Under the pieces are notes generated by a model. It did not search any database, was not told the origin of the DNA, and saw only the letters and a list, made by a program, of their open reading frames with translations. Below are positions 61,269-64,000 of a stretch of DNA of 64,000 nucleotides, piece by piece. Made by a program: the position numbers and the translations under genes. Each line of letters begins with the position of its first letter. Position 1 is the first letter of the stretch. The stretch is taken from contig JAEZSP010000017.1 in the NCBI GenBank assembly GCA_023421735.1, forward strand, positions 62,001 to 126,000, in the 5' to 3' direction. Origin of the DNA: Bacillota bacterium. GTDB taxonomy: Bacteria; Bacillota_A; Clostridia; Christensenellales; Aristaeellaceae.

Positions 61269-62222
61269 GTGCGATACCGCGATTTTCTGGGACGCAAAAC
61301 GTCCGTCATTGTGATGGGTTCTACGGGGATCGGCTTTGACTTTTCACAGAAGCAGACCAACGAATTTCTGGATGCATATGTTGCGTTGGGCGGGAACTTT
61401 ATCGACACGGCCCGTGTGTACGGCGATTTTGCGGGCGGGGTGTGCGGCATCTCCGAACGCGCGATCGGCAATTGGATGGCGGCGCGCCACAACCGTGCGG
61501 ATCTCGTGATCGGAACAAAGGGCGGGCATCCGCTGCTTTCTTCCATGGACGTGGGCCGTCTGGATCCCGAAAGCCTGAAAAGCGACATCTCAGAGAGTCT
61601 TGCAGACCTCATGACGGATCAAGTCGACATGTATTGGCTGCACCGCGACGACGTGTCGCGCCCCGTTGGCGGCATTCTCGAGACGCTGAATGGATTCATC
61701 GAGTCCGGGTTGACCCGCGCGATCGGCGTTTCCAACTGGATGCCTGCGCGCATCCGCGAGGCAAACGCCTACGCAGCCAAGCATGGCCTCGTTGGCTTTA
61801 TCGCAAACCAGCCGCAATTCTCGCTCGCCCGCCAGGCGCTCATCGAGGACCCGACGCTCTGCCAGATGGATTCCGAAATGTACGATTTCCACCTCGAATC
61901 CAAACTCGTTTGCATTCCCTATTCCTCTCAGGCCAAGGGCTTTTTCATAAAACTTTCCGAATCCGGCGCGGATGCACTGCCCGACAAGGCGCAACGCCGC
62001 TTCCTCACGCCCGATAATCTCGCCGTCTATGACCGCCTCCTCGCGCTCTCCCGCGAAACCGGCCACTCCGTGGGTGCGCTCTCCCTCGCCTATCTCACCT
62101 GTCAGCCCTTCGACACATTCCCCATCGTCGGGGTCAGCCGCCTTTCCCAGGTGCAGGCGCTGCGCGAAGCCGGCGATGCGGTCATCACCGTGGAACAGGC
62201 GCAGGCGCTGAGGCGGCCGTAA
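61269..62222 (+). CDS. Aldo-keto reductase
   Basis: The 317-residue protein has the AKR tetrad: Asp and Tyr in FIDTARVYGD, Lys in VIGTKGGHPL and His in MYWLHRDD, followed by IGVSNW. It reduces aldehydes or ketones with NADPH; the substrate is unknown. The start is GTG 61269, with AAAGGGAG 8 bases upstream; the ATG 18 codons earlier lies in the promoter. It has its own promoter and terminator. Confidence 0.92.
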   Translation: MRYRDFLGRKTSVIVMGSTGIGFDFSQKQTNEFLDAYVALGGNFIDTARVYGDFAGGVCGISERAIGNWMAARHNRADLVIGTKGGHPLLSSMDVGRLDPESLKSDISESLADLMTDQVDMYWLHRDDVSRPVGGILETLNGFIESGLTRAIGVSNWMPARIREANAYAAKHGLVGFIANQPQFSLARQALIEDPTLCQMDSEMYDFHLESKLVCIPYSSQAKGFFIKLSESGADALPDKAQRRFLTPDNLAVYDRLLALSRETGHSVGALSLAYLTCQPFDTFPIVGVSRLSQVQALREAGDAVITVEQAQALRRP

Positions 62223-62235
62223 CGCCCATACACAT

Positions 62236-62282
62236 GTCGCCGCCCCGGGGATTGCTCCTCCGGGGCGGCGACGCGGTTTTTT
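62236..62282 (+). terminator. Terminator of the aldo-keto reductase gene
   Basis: A 13-bp stem GTCGCCGCCCCGG / CCGGGGCGGCGAC with an 11-base loop, then GCGGTTTTTT. Confidence 0.88.
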
Positions 62283-62291
62283 CTCTCTTTT

Positions 62292-63065
62292 TTACACGCC
62301 AAACGCGCGGTTTGCGTTCTCATAGGTCGTCAACGCAAGCTCCTCCGGATCCATGCCGCGAAGCTGTGCGATTTTAGCGACAGTGTGAACGATGAACGCA
62401 GGCTCGTTGCGCCGTCCGCGCAGCGGGACGGGTGTCATGTACGGGCAATCCGTCTCGACGAGTAGTTGGTCGAGCGGTGTGTTTTGGGCGACTTCCGCGA
62501 GCTTCGGCGCGTTTTTGAACGTAACCGCTCCGGTGAGCGAGATCATAAGGCCAAGATCAAGGTAGATTTTCGCGCTCTCCCAACTCCCGGTATAGCAATG
62601 CATAATGCCTGCGGGCAGCTGTGCGGCGGCTTTCAGGGCACGGAGCATGTCCATGTTGTCGCCGTGCGCCTCGCGGATGTGCAGCTGCATGGGCACTTTT
62701 AACGCATAGGCAAGGGCAATCTGGCGCGCAAAGATTTCCCGCTGCACATCGCGCGGGGATAAATCGTAGTGGTAATCAAGCCCAATCTCACCGAGACAGA
62801 CAAACTTGGGATGCGTTGCCGCCGTGCGGATGACGCGTTCCGCTGCGTCATCGTACTTCGCGGCATTGTGCGGATGGACGCCGACCGCGAGATACAGAAA
62901 GTCATGCGCCTCGCAGAGCTGCGTGGCAAAAGGCACGTCTTCGGTGGCATCCGCCACCACGAGCGCGCGTGCGACGCCAGCATCCCGCATGCGGGCGATT
63001 ACGTCGTCCCGGTCCTCCCCAAACTGCGCAAGCGAGATATGGGTGTGCGTATCGAATATCTTCAT
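62292..63065 (-). CDS. tatD: TatD family metal-dependent hydrolase
   Basis: The 257-residue protein has IFDTHTHISLAQF, VCLGEIGLDYHYD, LHIREAHGDN, GIMHCYTGSWES and LVETDCPYMTP, which are the TatD metal and catalytic motifs. It acts as a DNase. GGAGAAAAC precedes ATG 63065. It lies downstream of metG in the usual clostridial order metG-tatD, with a hairpin between the two. Confidence 0.95.
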   Translation of the reverse strand: MKIFDTHTHISLAQFGEDRDDVIARMRDAGVARALVVADATEDVPFATQLCEAHDFLYLAVGVHPHNAAKYDDAAERVIRTAATHPKFVCLGEIGLDYHYDLSPRDVQREIFARQIALAYALKVPMQLHIREAHGDNMDMLRALKAAAQLPAGIMHCYTGSWESAKIYLDLGLMISLTGAVTFKNAPKLAEVAQNTPLDQLLVETDCPYMTPVPLRGRRNEPAFIVHTVAKIAQLRGMDPEELALTTYENANRAFGV

Positions 63066-63081
63066 GTTTTCTCCATTCAAA

Positions 63082-63110
63082 CGGGGCCGGGGTTTTCGCC
63101 CACGGCCCCG
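63082..63110 (-). terminator. Hairpin between metG and tatD
   Basis: CGGGGCCG / CGGCCCCG stem, 13-base loop. On the minus strand only TTT follows, so it may be a weak terminator or a processing site. Confidence 0.45.
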
Positions 63111-63120
63111 CATTTTTTCA

Positions 63121-64000
63121 TCAGCTGATTTCAGAACCCGGCGCGATCCCACCTTCGACGGAGAGTAACTTCAGGTTACCCGCCTCGTCCTCGGCACATA
63201 GGATCATGCCCTCGGAGAGGATTCCGCGCATCTTGCGCGGGGCGAGATTGGAGACCAGCACCACGGTCTTTCCGGGCATCTCCTCTGGCGAATACCACTT
63301 GGCGATGCCGGAGAGCACGGTGCGCGTCTTTCCACCGCCGACGTCGAGCGTCGATTTTAGGAGCTTGTCGGACTTTTCAACCTTTTCGCAGGCAATGACC
63401 TTCGCGGCGATCAGCTTCACCTTGGCAAAATCCTCGATGCCGATCTCCGGTGCGGGTTCCGCTTCCTTTTTCGGTTCCGGCTTTGCGGCCGCTTCCTTTT
63501 CGGCGGCGATCGCATCAAGCTCCTTTTTCACGTCGAGCCGGGGGAAGAGCGCCTCGCCCTTTTTCACCTTCGTACCGGGCGCGAGCCTGCCGAACGACTG
63601 CACGCTCTCCCACGTCTGAAGCGCGGGATCGGTCACGCCGAGCTGCTCATAGATCTTCCCGGGCGTGGCGGGCATGGTCGGGGCGATGTACACCGCAACG
63701 GCACGCACACATTCCGCAAGGTTATAAAGAACGGTCTTCAGCCGCGGCGTCGTTTCCTCGCTGCGACCCAGGATCCACGGCTGAGTGGCATCAATATAGC
63801 GGTTTGCGTCGCCCACGAGCTTCCAAACCTCGGTGAGCGCCTGGCCGAACTGCAATTCGTCCATCGCCTTTTCGACCAGCGCGGGCAGCGCGTCGAATCG
63901 CGCGACGAGCGCCGCGTCCTCCGCCTCGCGCACGCCGGGCGCGGGAATCTCGCCGCCAAAATACTTCTCGATCATCGCAACCACGCGCGAGACGAGGTTT
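63121..64000 (-). CDS. metG: Methionyl-tRNA synthetase, C-terminal part (5' end outside window)
   Basis: About 293 C-terminal residues are seen. They include the anticodon-binding helical domain (NLVSRVVAMIEKYFGG, ALTEVWKLVGDANRYIDATQPW) and a C-terminal tRNA-binding OB domain (FAKVKLIAAKVIACEKVEKS, SNLAPRKMRGILSEGMILCA), separated by an Ala/Glu/Lys/Pro-rich linker. The catalytic domain lies beyond the right edge. The frame is open to base 64000. Confidence 0.96.
   Translation of the reverse strand, partial: NLVSRVVAMIEKYFGGEIPAPGVREAEDAALVARFDALPALVEKAMDELQFGQALTEVWKLVGDANRYIDATQPWILGRSEETTPRLKTVLYNLAECVRAVAVYIAPTMPATPGKIYEQLGVTDPALQTWESVQSFGRLAPGTKVKKGEALFPRLDVKKELDAIAAEKEAAAKPEPKKEAEPAPEIGIEDFAKVKLIAAKVIACEKVEKSDKLLKSTLDVGGGKTRTVLSGIAKWYSPEEMPGKTVVLVSNLAPRKMRGILSEGMILCAEDEAGNLKLLSVEGGIAPGSEIS

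Overview
The window is 64 kb of bacterial chromosome, G+C-rich (around 60% by eye) and densely coded on both strands. Purine-rich Shine-Dalgarno sites (AAGGAGG, GGAGG) stand before most genes, as in Bacillota. Gene content points to an anaerobic, fermentative member of the Clostridia: a three-gene [FeFe]-hydrogenase, pta-ackA, FeoAB, several 4Fe-4S proteins and no respiratory genes. A sulfatase, two glycoside hydrolases and a KDG/KDPG module suggest use of plant or host glycans, perhaps in a gut. The exact taxon is an inference I cannot settle from sequence alone. No rRNA, tRNA, CRISPR array, intact insertion sequence or prophage was seen.

Layout. 0-10 kb: end of an MFS transporter, a GyrI-like protein, a truncated PHP gene in an A+T-rich patch, a DUF362 ferredoxin, a sulfatase operon, a phasin-like/ABC1-kinase pair and a GH63-like glycosidase. 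10-17 kb: a small ACT-like protein, a membrane CMD protein and the hydCBA operon behind a strong promoter and a structured leader; HydB is a NuoF-GltD fusion. 17-31 kb: a glycine-betaine importer (opuAA-AB-AC) with an adjacent BusR-type regulator, a second ABC importer joined to a GDPD gene, a GDPD-GNAT fusion, an ABC-F protein and an ABC-2 exporter. 31-41 kb: an overlapping five-gene run (split ThrE exporter, transglutaminase, HAD, methyltransferase), a GH140-like protein, HelD with a coupled acyl-carrier-like protein, an alpha/alpha-toroid protein and a decayed MFS gene. 41-47.5 kb: thioredoxin, flavodoxin, a duplicated-domain secreted protein, recR-ebfC, rpmF-yceD, ackA-pta and tadA. 47.6-64 kb: a Gfo/Idh oxidoreductase, an RNA methyltransferase, an eda-kdgK-eda operon, a QueG-like protein, an orphan response regulator, rsmG-mnmG, a PfkB kinase, feoAB, an aldo-keto reductase, tatD and the 3' part of metG.

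How it fits together. KDG kinase and aldolase feed pyruvate and glyceraldehyde-3-phosphate into fermentation; Pta-AckA make ATP and acetate; the hydrogenase complex can dispose of electrons from NAD(P)H and ferredoxin as H2. The fused GltD module suggests that NADP(H) also enters this complex. Iron for the many clusters can come through FeoAB. Betaine uptake appears to be under cyclic-di-AMP control through the BusR-like protein.

I found no convincing wholly new system. The most distinctive items are the HydB (NuoF-GltD) hydrogenase operon with its structured leader, the GDPD/GDPD-GNAT pair beside an ABC importer, and a serine-less carrier-like protein coupled to HelD.
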